Origin: Isoetes taiwanensis
Taxonomy: Eukaryota; Streptophyta; Lycopodiopsida; Isoetales; Isoetaceae
Direction: 5' to 3'
NCBI GenBank assembly: GCA_021234155.1
Contig: JAJEKV010000036.1
Location: 10,677,426 to 10,741,425, forward strand
Length of the DNA stretch: 64,000 nt
Of the stretch, positions 1 through 13,099 are shown piece by piece; position 1 is the first letter of the stretch; the number at the start of each line of letters is the position of its first letter. Below the pieces are notes generated by a model. The model was not told where the DNA came from. It did no database searches and saw nothing but the letters and a program-made list of their open reading frames with translations. The position numbers and the translations under genes are program-made.

Positions 1-3000
1 CCCAAGCCCGATTCAGCGGATTCCAGCGTTAAGTGCCTCTACCATTCCCAATTTTGTTCGAAAGGTTTCAAACCGTGCCATATGGGCCTTTATCCATGCT
101 TCTCACGAGCATTCTCCCCGAATCCTACATTGATATGTTTTTGCCAGGACCGAGGATCGATGGACTGGCATGGCGAATCCATCAAAGTGTTATGCATTGT
201 AATGAGAATATCCATTATATTCTGGATAAGTATTATATAATGTAACGGCAAGAAGTAGTTTCGCTTCAGCACTCGATGTTTATGAACGCGGGTTAATCCC
301 TAATGTGGAGGCTGTTATGACAGCCGAACGGGCGAGCCTGGTGAGTCATTTATTCTCACATATATCGCCAAGGAGATTGGTTTTGACCCTTGAACTGGCA
401 CAGGGTTCGGGAGGGTGATTCAATGCCTTTCCACCGCGATGAAGCTCCAAAACTTAGTTCCAAGCAGCATCCGATCAAATGAAATAGTGTCAATCCATAT
501 GCTAGCAAAAATGTCGACAAAAGCTTAATCCATGTTCACTTCTTCTTAATAGTCGCGAGCGGGCAAACAATGATAAAACAGTAAAACGCCATGCCAAAAA
601 ATGGCTTCTTCTTCTATCATTGATTGCCCATTCTGGTTAAGTGCTCATGAGTTTCACATGGCATACGTAAAGCAGCCTCTCGCCGATCTTGCGTAAATTT
701 ATCTAAATGGGGCTTAAATTCAATAGGTGGTTGAACTTCTAGAAACGACGAATCTGAAGAAGTCAACATGCTAAACTTTACATACGATACGCGCTAAATG
801 CGTTTAAAATGGCCAATAAGCATCATAACCTTTATCATGATAAACATGCTACACCTATATTTAATGAGAAATTATGGCTAATAATTGTGCTAACTGCTGC
901 TGTGATCCAAGATCACCAACAACAACCGGTCATATATGATGTACAACCGTAAACCTGCCCAGAGGCAATAACATAGAAACAAATAGAACTCCATAAGAAA
1001 AATAAAAAGGAAAAGAGAGAAACAAAAAAGAAATGATAGTTACATTCCATATAGAAATAACCTATAGATAAAAAAAAAAAAAAAAAAGTTAATGGCATTA
1101 CTGCCATCATGACTACGTCAATGGTGACTCAAGCATTTACCATGTTTGCATTATTAATTACACAAAAATAGCTATTTTAATTTGTGGCATGAACTAAATG
1201 AGAATGGACAAACCATCAAGAATGTGATGGAGAATCTGTTTATTATGAGGATTTAGAAAATGAATAAAGCTCAACTTAAAGTATGCTTCATTTATATTCA
1301 TTTTCAAACTATGACATTGTCCATTGGCTGAAACATTCCTATCATGTAAAAACTATTGCTAGCTAGGTCCATATTCTATGATTAAAAACCTCCTGTCCAA
1401 ATAATATACAAGTCTAAGACAAGATAACTGTGACATTTAAGACTAGACATTTGAAAAGTGTAACCCTAGATAGGATTTGGTGCAAAACAACCCACCCAAG
1501 CCTTGAGAAGATCTAAACTTTGACCAAAAAAAGAATGTTTTGCAAATCCTTCAAACAGCCTACGTTCTCCGATATAATAGTCACCAATTTAAAATGAAGT
1601 GAAAGAGTCTCAAGTGAGAGCGTATTGTTATTGAAAAGCAAATATGGCTTGATGGCAATAATTCCACTAAAATCCAAGATAACTTAAGAAATAAACCAAT
1701 TTGGTGCACAATCATAGTTCTCATATTTAATTAATACCGTAGCGGTGATTAAGAAACAATAGGAGCAGGAGTGATATTTAGATGAAAACAGGAATATTAT
1801 TAAATTATCACATTGCTTTATACATCAGAGTAACAGACAAACCATCAAATCGTTTACATATGTGCTATGAACATTCACGTAGATGTCAAAATAGGGTAAA
1901 TAGACTTATTCTAATCCAACCGTGAGATATCGAATATCACCAAATAGAGGACGAGAAGTAAAAAGATTTGCCAATCCACTAGAGTCGCGCGGTCGGGGCC
2001 GAATAGCAAAACCTTGGCCCCAAAAACACCAAGCAAATGTATGGAGGGGAGCTCAAACCCATTACTCCATCGTTCGCTACCTTAGACAAGCATTAGAATG
2101 GCTGCTACCGGCACCGTCCGCCCGCACCAACCAAACCAGCAACGCTGAATCACGTCACCAAATATGCCGCAACGGAAGTCTGAGCTGCCGCCAGCGATCC
2201 CGTCCGTAACGCCCGCCCAACGTCCGCAGAGATATGGCGGTTTTAACAGATCGAACTATAGAGAAAACGATGGGAATAACAAATGGAAATTACCTGGTGG
2301 CCAAAACAATGATCTATTAATTCGCGAGAGAAACATATGGGGAATACAAATTGGAAAATGGAATTACCCTGTGCAGTACATGAACTATGTCTTGAACATC
2401 ATATGCACAGAATTAAAGTGTAAACCGAAGCAGCCTGGCTGGCAAAAAATGCCGTGATCTAAATTAGTCTTGAGTTTACACTGCATCAAGTATCTTATAT
2501 AACCCAAAACAACAAGCTGCAGCGTCAAGAAAATAAATCCCCGCCAACTGATCACAATCGTTTAAAAAAGGAAACTATCTAGATATCACCGTAAAAAGCC
2601 TACCGTATGTGGAAAGGTAAAAGCTGGAAAAGAGGCTGCAAGGAATGAATTTGTATGTCTTGAAAGCCACAAATGCCAAAAAAATTGGGGAATAATTAGC
2701 TGCAAAGAAGCGGGCAATAAGCGCCACAGGTCGACATTTCATTATGTCTCGTGCCTACAGGTCATAATCCTGTGTCAACGCAGCGACAAGAAAAAGAATT
2801 CCTCAATCCTCAATCACAAGTTTCCAGTTTGCGCACTCCATCTATCTCATAGTGGTAAACAACAACAAAGTTAGAGATGCGCAGTAAAAATTTCTACATC
2901 CCACAGCGCTGCAGCAGGACCGTGAGCTCTAGAAATGACAACAGAAAATAAGGATAATAACATGGGTTCATTAGTTCTAAGACATCCCATGATAACCGAA

Positions 3001-6000
3001 AGGTGACAATAAAAACAATATATGAAATGACAAGATTTCGGTTACTCATATATTAGACGTGAAGTTAGATATCAAAAGTAAAAAGCACATAAGCCTCGCC
3101 CGTGTTTGTTCAAGGAAAACCAGTTAATGTATGGGGGTCACAGATCAGCTAACTACTTTAATTATTAAAGTTTTTCCTCTCAAAATCATAGAGTATCAGA
3201 GACTAATATATGCGCATAACCATTCTGGCTACAAAACGTGGTAAAAAACCAGTTAATGGAATTCATACATATGGGCAAAGAAACCAAAGATATTGGCATA
3301 GAATCTATGTTATAACCAATCCAAAATAAAATCCCGAAATCGGGCTGCCCACAAGTTCCGCGGTGATGTCATTAGTAGCAGATCTTCGTAAGTGATCGCG
3401 GCTTTCTTTGGCATATTGCTTTTGGCCTTAGTAGGTTTGCAGAAATCAAACATTTTTTCTTTTTGTTTATGTGGTTATTGCATCGAATTTGCACGGGTCC
3501 TGGCTGCAACATCGGAGACAGTAGATGGGAGCTACCGCAATTGCCGCGCGAAGCTTGGTGACTATAAAAATTAAGTAAAGCATGTTATTAAAGATATTGT
3601 TTATACTTCTCAGCTGGCCCTCGCTTTTGGTATAGTCCCAATCATTTTTGACCTACATTCATTCCACTTTCCACAACCGTGAGCACCATCTCACATGACT
3701 CTCGTGCATTATACACTTGGAGGTTCTAGATAAACCGCAGAATTACTCCAGCCCCGGCGAGTCATTACCCAGTGGCAGTGGCTTTTTCCCTCGAAAAACC
3801 GCAAGGTGTGTGCTCTCTTTAACTTGTGGTATGGATTGTATTTTGGTCGCATTGTATGGGGTCCTGGCGACCTATTGTCTCCGACGCAAAACTATCTTTG
3901 CCTCTATTCTCCCTATTCTATCTTCCTTTCAATCAGAATACCTGGTGGATTTATTTAATCCACACCTTTCTTCTTCCTTCCCATAAATTTTTTCGCATAC
4001 GCATAGAGTGCGTAACGCCAATTCCGCAATTCTCGGAGCCGCTATATCAGAGATGAGAATTGCTAGCTGGGGCAAACTTTCTTGGTTTCACACCTTGTTT
4101 TGCATCATCGATAACGCTGATTTGACGCACGTACCTCGCATATTTTACCCTGGGCAACCTAGGGAAGCTTAATGTGATGCGGCACCACCCAGAAAACAAC
4201 GGGTGGGTAAAACGACGGCTAACCTTGGTGTCTTCCTTATTTAAAAAAAGGAATTATGTCATCGACATTGGTGACCCGGTTCATAGGAAGAGTATGCCGC
4301 GTACACAGGGCACATAAAAAAAAAAAAAACTTCTACTAAACCAGCCCCTTAGGCCATCATCCCCTCGGCCAACCTAGTCGTATTAATAATCCGATTTAAA
4401 ATTTCTGTATTGGAAACCCCACTTAACATCTCCCTTAGCCCTAAGCACCCCAATTTTGTGTATGTAAGTCAAGTATGAAACCATTGCTACCAAAGGAGCC
4501 TCATAGTCAATATAAGCAAAACGTAATTAAAGCTAATGGTTCGAGGTAATAAACCTTAATGGTCAAAAAGCTCCTCTTATTGATATAGCCTAGCAGAAGC
4601 TCCACCAGCGCCTGCTCTACTAAAATGTTTTGAATTTTTGAAGAGAAGAATAAAATAATATTATTAACACGTACCATTGCATCCATAACGATTTAAATTG
4701 GGTGACCCCCAAAGTCCCTCTTTGGCTTGCATATTCACGGGGTTGGGCTACGCATCCTGGATACTCAAATTGGTGAAGTATTTGCCATATTTATTCCTTG
4801 GATCCGGAACCGGTGACATAGCAACTGCCAGGGGCAAGCGCCCCGCATGCCAAAGTTTCTTGTATACCATACGTTGAGATTTGCAAAACAATTTTATATA
4901 TTTGAGAGAATGTACTAAATGGCAATTTTGTGCTACAGCCGTATTAAAATCTTAGTGGGCTCTCAATCGGCCCCACATAACCCCTCGCCAAGGTGAAGGC
5001 GTGCACCTAAACCAAAGGCTTCAGTGGGGATTTTAATTTTAAACGGCAAGCGCTGATAAATCAGTAAGGCTAATGTAATATTACTGAGTTGTGTAATGGT
5101 TGTTATATTAAAAAATCTTTACCCTTCTTAGTCCAAAATAAAGCAAAACATAGGTAAATCCTTATGACTGAAGCACAATAAATTATTTTCCATAATACAA
5201 GTGTGCAACAACTATGAGTATATTTTGTAATTAGGACAAGAACACGCTCTTGAATTCGAAATCTGACGCCCTTAAATTAGCAAAATCAACCAAATCTGCT
5301 AGCAACAACAAATATCGATGATAATTTTCTAAGTCGGTAGCTATTCCAGAATATATTTATATATGGAGCGTTGCTTTTAATCAAGATTACGATATCACAT
5401 ACTTTCCACAGAATCCAACAGCTTCCAAAGTTTCTAACAAGCGTATAAGTAACTACTACTAATTCGAATACCTCATTTCCTTGATGTGGGCCGAAGTATA
5501 GAAATACATTTCACCAACAGCTTCCCAAAAACGCTGCTGAATCTTTTTCCGCCCATTTTCGGACACATATCTCCCTTTGTATCGCTTTTAACCTGTGCAT
5601 CATATGCCATTAATTAATTGGCGCGAAAGCAACACCCGACAAGTTTTGATCATGCCAAGAATACATGGCTTCTATTACTTTGAGCATATTACTAAACTTG
5701 ACAAAGTACAAATGCATAAAACTAGTCAAATATGGTCAATTTTCAAAAATGAGTTTGAAGGAAATTGGTCAGCTGATATGACGCATCAAAGCTCAGTAAA
5801 TTTAACAAGTGCCTCGAATATTGATTCCTCATGTTTACTACCAACAAATTTGATCTTGTTGTTTTAAAGTAATCTCAGTATTATAGGATAATGCGTAACT
5901 CCCAAACTTCATGGCGTTTCAATCCATCCCCACCATCCGAACCCATCCCTTCTACTCCACTCCAGGGAAAAATTAACATTTTAAGCTCCCATGCCCGCCA

Positions 6001-8700
6001 TATGTATAAACCGTGGGTAAACTCAAATCAATGTTTGGGCAATTCTTAAGGCCAATTGCACGAGAGGAGAAACTCCCTGCCTCTAGTTAACCTCCGCCCA
6101 GAATCACATTCCATGATACACTTCTCTACCATTCCCTCAAGAATCACATTCAATGATACTCAAAATGTGGTACAGCTTAGGAGAAACCATCTATTAGAAG
6201 CTATATATTCGCCTTCTCAACATTCCCTATTAGGAGAATATAGGCAATGGTTCCAACACTGTAGAGACCACTTGTTAACAACAAGTAAAGCAAGAGACTG
6301 CTTTCTGACCACACTTGGTATTGGCGAGAAAAGAGCCGAGCCTTCAATTGCGTAAACAACAAAGTATGAGTTACTAACACAGAATTTCTCATTTTCCTCG
6401 CATTACGGACACAAGTCCAGACGCAGCCTGCTAAGGTTGTGTACATGCTCTAGTAGAAACCAGAGTATTATTTTTGGTGTCGGCTGGGCATTTGTTCTTT
6501 TTATGTAATTCAAAGCCATCAAGATCTCAGGACGCTCTTAATCGATATCAACAAGTTCTTTTGTTTTAATTGACACGTGTCATTCCAAGAAGTGAATAGA
6601 ACAAGATTTGCAGATATCGAAAAAACTTGTATTATACCCTGGAATCTCCTTAGACAACTCGCTGGCAGATGCCAAAGATTCTCACTTCGCTTTGAACAAA
6701 CTTGTGCTTCCCACCGTGATCGAGAAGAGGTGCCATGTCAGGTAAAATTTGACTTCTAAAACGTAGCTCCAAAGGCAGCAAAATGTTTTAAATGAAGGTG
6801 CCATATCCCGGGCCGGATGGAAGCTGCTCGCCATGCCGTCGGTGACCAAACCGGAGATCCCATCAGATCCCGTTAGGTTTAGTAACGCGATAGTTATGGT
6901 ACCTTGGGCAAATCTCAGATTTTCAGATGATTTGGCCATGGCGGCAACATTGCTACAAAATCCCTCCTCAGGTAAGCAAAGAAAACGAGAATCTCCAAAT
7001 AAACTGGCCGCAACCGTAGTTACAAACCTTCCTAAGTAAAAGAACCCTGCAGACCCCTATACGTCAGGGCATGTCTGCTTAAAACCTTAAAAATAATAAT
7101 TATTCTTTTTCATGGAAAAATATGCAAATGCTAAACCATCAAAATCAATAATATGTCATTTTAAATATGAGAATACAAGGCGACTCTGAGATACTAAATA
7201 GGTCTCGCATGTCAAAGAAATCATATTAGGAAACCATAGAAAACGGACAAAAATAATGGCTGTAAAAAAGTAAACCGTATATGCGCTACATATTTCCTGG
7301 GCTAAGCACATATATCCATGCAAAATCTTGTCCTTACAAACATTTCCCCATGCTATAATTATATATTCTTAGACCATTATCCTCGCAAAATTCTATCTGC
7401 ATTTCGAGAAATAATGCAGTACCGTAGTTAAAACATTTATCTCAATAGTTACAGTTTAAACCTGTTACATACATGTAAACCTTTTAGCACAACCTCGGTA
7501 TAGCCTTAAGAGAGGGAACATACATAGAAGTAGGGCAACGCGCCATGCATGCATACCACAACCGCCACATCCTTGCATGTCAATTCTGGGCTTGTTAAAG
7601 TTTGACAATAACGTTACCATATTTTGGTAGAGCATAAGCTGCCTCCCATTGCTTGGCTGCTGTATTACGTGTAATTACACCTTGCCACCAGTTCCAGACA
7701 TATCAACTGCTTTTATATCTTTCCTCGCGTACCTTTATTCTTTTCTGCCATGCCTCCTTCTTAAGGCTACGGGCGTGACATCCCTGCTTATACCAAGGAG
7801 GCAGAATGCTGAAGCACTAAAATGCCACTCATTTCTAATCCTCATAACGCTTTATCGTATGACCATCCATATACAGGCTACAAGGATCCTCGATTTTTTA
7901 GCGCTTCCAAAGTGATGCCTATTTAAACACTTCAGATCAAGTGACATTGTCACCGCTTTTTAAAAGACTATAGATGAAAATTTTAACATGTCATCATAAC
8001 TCAGATACTATAGTTTTCCATAATTTATCGTTGTTCTTAAAAATAGAGATTGTTTACATAAGAAAACAAAATCAGGAATCTAATAATGTAATAACGATAA
8101 CTTATGATGCACTGCCCTTTCCATACGCGAAACAAACTGAGTACATCAAGTACATATTTTGTCTATTCATATTGTTATCGAAATTCACATAGCGCAATAA
8201 TACAACCCGCCAGATTTGGACGCAGCAAATAGATTGGATATCGTCCTCGTTATAGCCGGTGGTGCTTTGCAAAAATAGCCCTCCCAATCATTAATGTTTT
8301 CCCGCAGCAGGAAAGAGCCATCTCCATTCAAAATCCGCAACAAAACCGCCAGAGTCCAAGCACTGCCTGGGCAAAACACGATTATTATGTATATTGGTAA
8401 TGCACCTAAAGGCCAAAAAGGTACAAATGGAGCTCTCTGCCATATAAATGACTCTTGTATCCTCTGCCCGCCAGGAGAAATAACTACAGAACCTCAATAT
8501 ATAACGGTAATTTCAAGTAACTTTGATATTTTGGTTGAAGTATTTAACTTAGCAAATACTTTGATTTCAGAATCCTTTTGTAGCCTAAAGCATATTATAA
8601 GCCTATTAATTAGATCTTTAATAGCCGCGACCGCCCACGCGAGCGGAACAACAAATGTTCGAATTCGGGCCCCACGCATTCTTGTTGCACTGTTTCAGAA
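1..8700. other. AT-rich region without a confident gene
   Basis: No reading frame here resembles a protein I recognise. Open frames are short, overlap on both strands and lack family motifs. A more GC-rich patch at about 1960-2230 could be a promoter or first exon: a frame opening at 2164 begins with about 20 plausible codons and then loses protein character. A frame at 6833-6970 ends at a good splice-donor-like site (CAG then GTAAGC), but nothing around it supports a gene. The longest frame, 8294-8866, has no recognisable domain. Homopolymer A tracts lie near 1070-1087 and 4316-4330. The region is best read as intergenic DNA with possible old repeats. Confidence 0.5.
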
Positions 8701-8789
8701 TACCACAGCCCAATGTCCAAGTTCCCTGACTTCTGGGTGCACATATGTCCAAGTGTACCAAGTGCTCTTCTTGTTGCAGCTATCCTCCC

Positions 8790-9075
8790 AGCTACTTGCT
8801 TCCCTCTGCAGTGTTACACTCCAATGCTTCCCATTCCATATTTTCCAGAAAGATCTAAATATCTAAGGATTTAAACTTAACCATTCAATGGATATTTTTC
8901 TTCCAAACCGTAGTTTAAAGTGAGACCTGTTCTCATGTTTGATGTCCTCAGAGGTTTTGACCCAAAATCTTGTGAACGTGTATCTAGGCATGGAGGATTC
9001 ACTTACCTTGTTCCGCAGCTGCTTTATCTCCTCATGCTTGAAACATAGGTACCCCCGTGGATATTCCGTACCGCT
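8790..9075 (-). other. possible pair of minus-strand exons of an unidentified gene
   Basis: On the minus strand a short open segment from about 9075 to 9015 has protein-like composition rich in Lys and Glu (it includes KHEEIKQLRNK) and ends at a consensus donor (AAG then GTAAGT). About 140 bases further, after a TAG acceptor near 8854, a second segment opens with FLENMEWEALE and stays open for 20 codons. Joined, they would be a charged, helical, possibly coiled-coil stretch. Further downstream frames contain stops. I do not recognise a family, and the call rests on two splice-like sites and composition only. Chance is a real alternative. Confidence 0.22.
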
Positions 9076-9249
9076 ACTACGCGCTTAGTTTCCATGACAT
9101 CACCACGACAAGTCGGTACTTCGGCCATGGCTTTTCTTCGCGCCATTAAGGCCCATAATACTATTTCCAGATAGGTTTTCTCACGGCTAGCCTCAATACT
9201 ATTCTCGCATGGCTTACTCTGGCGGCGCTTACCTATAGCGAAGGCCATG

Positions 9250-10940
9250 GGCTTAATTTTAAAGCATGGGCTTTACTCCAGCATTTTACGCATTTGTATA
9301 TTGTTTAATTTGCATGGGCTTATCAGTAAAGTATGGGCTTAAAGGCTTATCAATGGTATGGGGCTTAATTTCATGGGGGTGATCCGGAATGTAAAATGTC
9401 CAGCTAAGGCTTCTCTCCTTACTAATGAGAAGTTTTTCAATCTTACTGTGATTAGATCTATGTTCATCCTTCTTAGGAAATAAGCTATGTAGTATACACA
9501 ATAAAGTGATTGTCAAATGAGAAAGAACGTTCGTATATCTCAACATACGAATAAGGCAACACCTGCTAGACGCTTTTATCATTTACGCCTTCAAGTTGTA
9601 GAAAATTTGAAATTCAAGATATAAGGAGCCAAAGTCGCATCAACAGTAATAATTGGAGAGACAAAGGGGAACATCTGGAGGAGGAGTGCCATATTCCGCA
9701 TGACGCCCGCTTATTCAAAATCAGCGAGCTACTGGGTGAGCGAGGCAGAAGCAAAAATAAAAGAACAAAAATTCAGGAAAACGTATGAATTTGGAAATGA
9801 AGGGGAGGAACGGCAAAAGTGGTGAGATAATCAAACACCCGGCCCGCAAACCGCGAAAGGATGGGACATCGCATGGATAGAAGGAAAACGCGGAAAGAAA
9901 AAAAAAAAAAAAGGGGAGGGTAGAAATAAAAATATAGAACGCGTCAGAAATTAAATGAATATGACCCGATGATCGGGTAGTAGGATCATGACAAAATTAC
10001 CTGAAGCCATATAATAATGAGAGAAATAGGAAAGGCAATAATATACGTGCATTCTGGCTAGGGATGTGTGGCGTGGGATTAGCGTGCATTTAAAAACCAA
10101 AAGGACAAGACCATTTAAGGAGCGACGGCCGGAATTGGCAGTGGGAAACCTGGACAGATTTCAGAAACTCTAAATCCTATATACAATGTGGCTTACAAAC
10201 TGTAGAAAGAGTGATATGGGGTGAAGGCCGCCCTAGACCTTGCCGGGCTTTCTCCCTTTGGCCTCGCTTGAGGCCGGGCTTCGAGGCTCCCCGCTGAAAT
10301 TCAGTCGCAGCAAGGAAGCGCCAGCCCCGTGCTGATCCGCCCCAGCTCTCGTGATCACATGGACGGGGAGATTTTTGTGGATAGAGGAAGAAAGAATCTT
10401 TGAAATAGCCTCTCAACCCCGCGACCCCGTGCAAATCCCACCGCGCTATTCAATCCCTGTTTGAGAGCTTCTATCCGGGTGCATTTGCTTCGACAGATAG
10501 CGTTCAGGAGGTAGGTTTGCCATCATGCATCGCATGACCGAGAGTATCAACTGGCACTGCATTGCGTAATTCATCGCGCAACCATGCTGACAGCCACAGG
10601 CAAATTCTAGATCGTTTCAGCACGGAGTATTAGGAAGTACAAGAACTTAATTTCGAGGCCAAGACACGGATCGAAACCATATGCGCTGTTTCAGATCAGT
10701 GTCTCGTTTTCCGCCACAAAGTCCCCGAAGCACCACAATCTCCTCAGGTGCGCATTCTGGGTAAGTTGTATTTATCATTGATGGAGAGAACCCCGCCGAT
10801 GAAATGGGCATATATGGGAGGGAATCTCGAAAAAGTTGGGTGATCTGGGAATCAAATTGCTTCGTTCAGTTACGTATTGCTATACTATAAGGGTTACCAG
10901 TTTATTTTTAATATAATAGAAGTACATGGTACTTTCGCTA
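9250..10940. other. no gene seen
   Basis: Mixed-composition DNA. A short motif around CATGGGCTTA is repeated several times between 9246 and 9370. An A tract lies at about 9898-9912. A GC-richer patch at about 10200-10440 has open frames on the minus strand but no recognisable domain. I see no RNA gene. Confidence 0.45.
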
Positions 10941-10945
10941 CTTCG

Positions 10946-12645
10946 CTAGAAACCTGTAAAGTAAGAATGGGGTAACCAAGAGCTGCCAAGATAAGGAGCG
11001 AAGTCCATTTGGATGGAGGCCACCTTGTGAAGGGCGGCAGCTCGAACATTATCAATCCGAATAATATCACCCACAGCCGGGTGCCGTGGAACAGGAGTCT
11101 CTTTGACCTGCAATAATACCTTCCCTTTACATCCATTCAAGACAGAGACAACTAAAATCAGCACAGATTACCTTGATCCTAGGAGGCTCCAAATTCACCA
11201 AGTTGGGACAATAAATTTCACAAATTTCCATTTCCATGCAGCAGAGTTTGAGGTCAGTCAAGACATCACTCCACAACATAAGGAATGTAAGGCTCGTGGT
11301 TTCGTGAAGATTAAGCTCCTTCAGCTTCCTTGCTTGTATGAGTGCCTTCTTTAATGAGATACATCTTGCAAGCGTCATTGTCTCTAGTGTAGAGGACTGG
11401 ACATTCAGACTAACACAAGTGAACAGAAGATAAATGGCCTTCATTCATTATAGTTATTAGTCCAGACCTACCTGAACAAAAGAAGGCAACCATTATTAGG
11501 ACACTTAAAATCAAACCTCAATTAAAATGTACTCTAAGTTTCTGCAGCACGATAGATCAAGCGTCTGTAGCACCGGGCAGATTGAAGCAGGGGACATAAC
11601 AAATCTGGTGATGTACTTGGCACCCCTCAATTCCAATGTAATCTGCAGAGTTCTGAAATTAACTGTTAAAATTCGATCCATCTATAGCACTGCCAAAGGT
11701 TGATAAGCATAAGCATTCACACCGTAAATGGTTATAGCAAAGTACAGAACAAAAATCCCAAATTTAGAATTGCATAGCGCTAATTAATATCTGGCATGAT
11801 CTCCACTGGCTACCCACCTAGCACACCTAAGACTTGCTCCAACTCTTCAGAATTTCCTCGACATGAAACTCTATATGTACAGCTCATGTAGGATGGACCA
11901 TTCTCAGGACTCCAGCCATGAGCTTGGTGTGATAACAGACAAAGTTATCTTTGAAAATGAGATTAATTACTGAACCACCCTCAAAGTGGTGAATAAAGCA
12001 CCCAAGATAGCACCTTTTTTCTTTGAAGAGATCCTAAATTGGCTTCGGTCCAAAAATATCGGATATGATAGCCCAGAGGCATGAAAGTACTTCATGGATA
12101 TTGTCAACATGAAATAATACTTCAAGGTTCAAATTCCACCTCACAAGCTCCATGAGCATACTACTTATATAGAATTGAGAAAGAGAGCTTTTCTAGATTG
12201 GTTAAAAACAAACCAGATTAATTCGAGGAACCTGAAACAGCTCAATAATAAAATCATTCTGCATAGCTCCACTCCAAATTATAGAAATCTGCCAGAATTT
12301 ACTAAACTTATCAGCAACAAACTGCCATGTACTACCACATAAAACGAATAAGGAAAAACACATACCAATTGGCAGGACATCAGTACTTTCTCCCGTATTT
12401 CTGCGAAGGTGGGCCACAAAGTAGGGTCTGGTAGTGCCTCCAATGGCCTTTCCCATTTTCCATTGTTCAATGTCTAATAAAGAGCAGAAGAATTAACATT
12501 CTATTCTCTATCTCATCATAAAGCAAACAGTAAGCAGTTACCCAATGAACCCAATGAACGTTACCTTTTCCCAGCCTGAATCATGTTTTGGTTCTTGGTT
12601 CTTCTTCTTCTTTTTACCTTTCTTTTTCCCCTTTTTCGGAGGCAT
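10946..12645 (-). CDS. multi-exon leucine-rich-repeat-like protein with lysine-rich N terminus
   Basis: I built this gene from splice sites; the function is unknown. Exon 1 (12645-12565) starts ATG and encodes 27 residues dominated by lysine (MPPKKGKKKGKKKKK), ending GAAAAG then GTAACG. Exon 2 (12473-12366, 36 codons) reads in phase and includes LPDPTLWPTFAEI; its donor is GTATGT. A later exon (about 11922-11814) includes GWSPENGPSYMSC. The next (11652-11517) holds the repeat-like ICPVLQTLDLSCCRNLEYI. Exon 11396-11172 (75 codons) holds LKELNLHETTSL and IYCPNLVNLE, typical of the irregular LRRs of F-box/LRR proteins. The last exon (11107-10946) ends in TAG. Phases agree across the last three introns. 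One or more exons between 12366 and 11922 are not resolved. No F-box was found. It could be a conserved flagella- or nucleus-associated LRR protein, but that is a guess. Confidence 0.7.
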
Positions 12646-12869
12646 CGTTCAACATGGCAACTTGTTTGCTTTACTTTGTTCAACGTGAACATATTTTAAC
12701 ATTCTAAAGCCGATAACAAGACCTGTAGATGAATGTCCAAACGGTTCACCTTTTGTTCCCTTATAATGAAGGCACATCATAATACAACTCGCGAGGACAA
12801 ACCTTGGCTTCCATAATAATTGATGTTTTGCATTTCTGTTGATAGAAAAGAACAAATAAACATTTTGCT

Positions 12870-13070
12870 CTTGATAACCTAATCCTGGCTCGAACATAAA
12901 GAAAGAACAATCATATTGTACCAGAAATGGCCCAACCAGATTTGGCTGTAATCCTGGTCCAGCCCATGCCAAAATTTGAGCAAAGCATGAGCCCGGGGAT
13001 TGAACCCGATGTGCAAACCAATCTCAACAAATGAAATCAACTCTCACCAAACTAAATGTCAACCAAACAC
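12870..13070 (-). mobile_element. tRNA-derived SINE-like fragment
   Basis: Read on the minus strand from about 13068, a box A-like stretch (TAGTTTGGTGAGAG) is followed about 40 bases later by a box B-like stretch (GGGTTCAATCCCC, minus strand of about 12990-13003). This is the spacing and content of an internal RNA polymerase III promoter. The sequence does not fold as a full tRNA, so a tRNA-derived SINE is more likely than a tRNA gene. The 3' end is not defined. It lies just upstream of the LRR-like gene and could sit in its promoter region. Confidence 0.4.
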
Positions 13071-13099
13071 TTCACTATCCACTATAACCTCCCCAGTAC

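Noticed and set aside
8294-8866. 190-codon plus-strand frame
   Set aside because: No domain and no sensible splice context, and minus-strand segments in the same place look as protein-like. Not called as a gene.
12985-13070. Functional tRNA gene
   Set aside because: Box A and B resemblance is present, but acceptor and anticodon stems do not pair; a SINE-like origin fits better.
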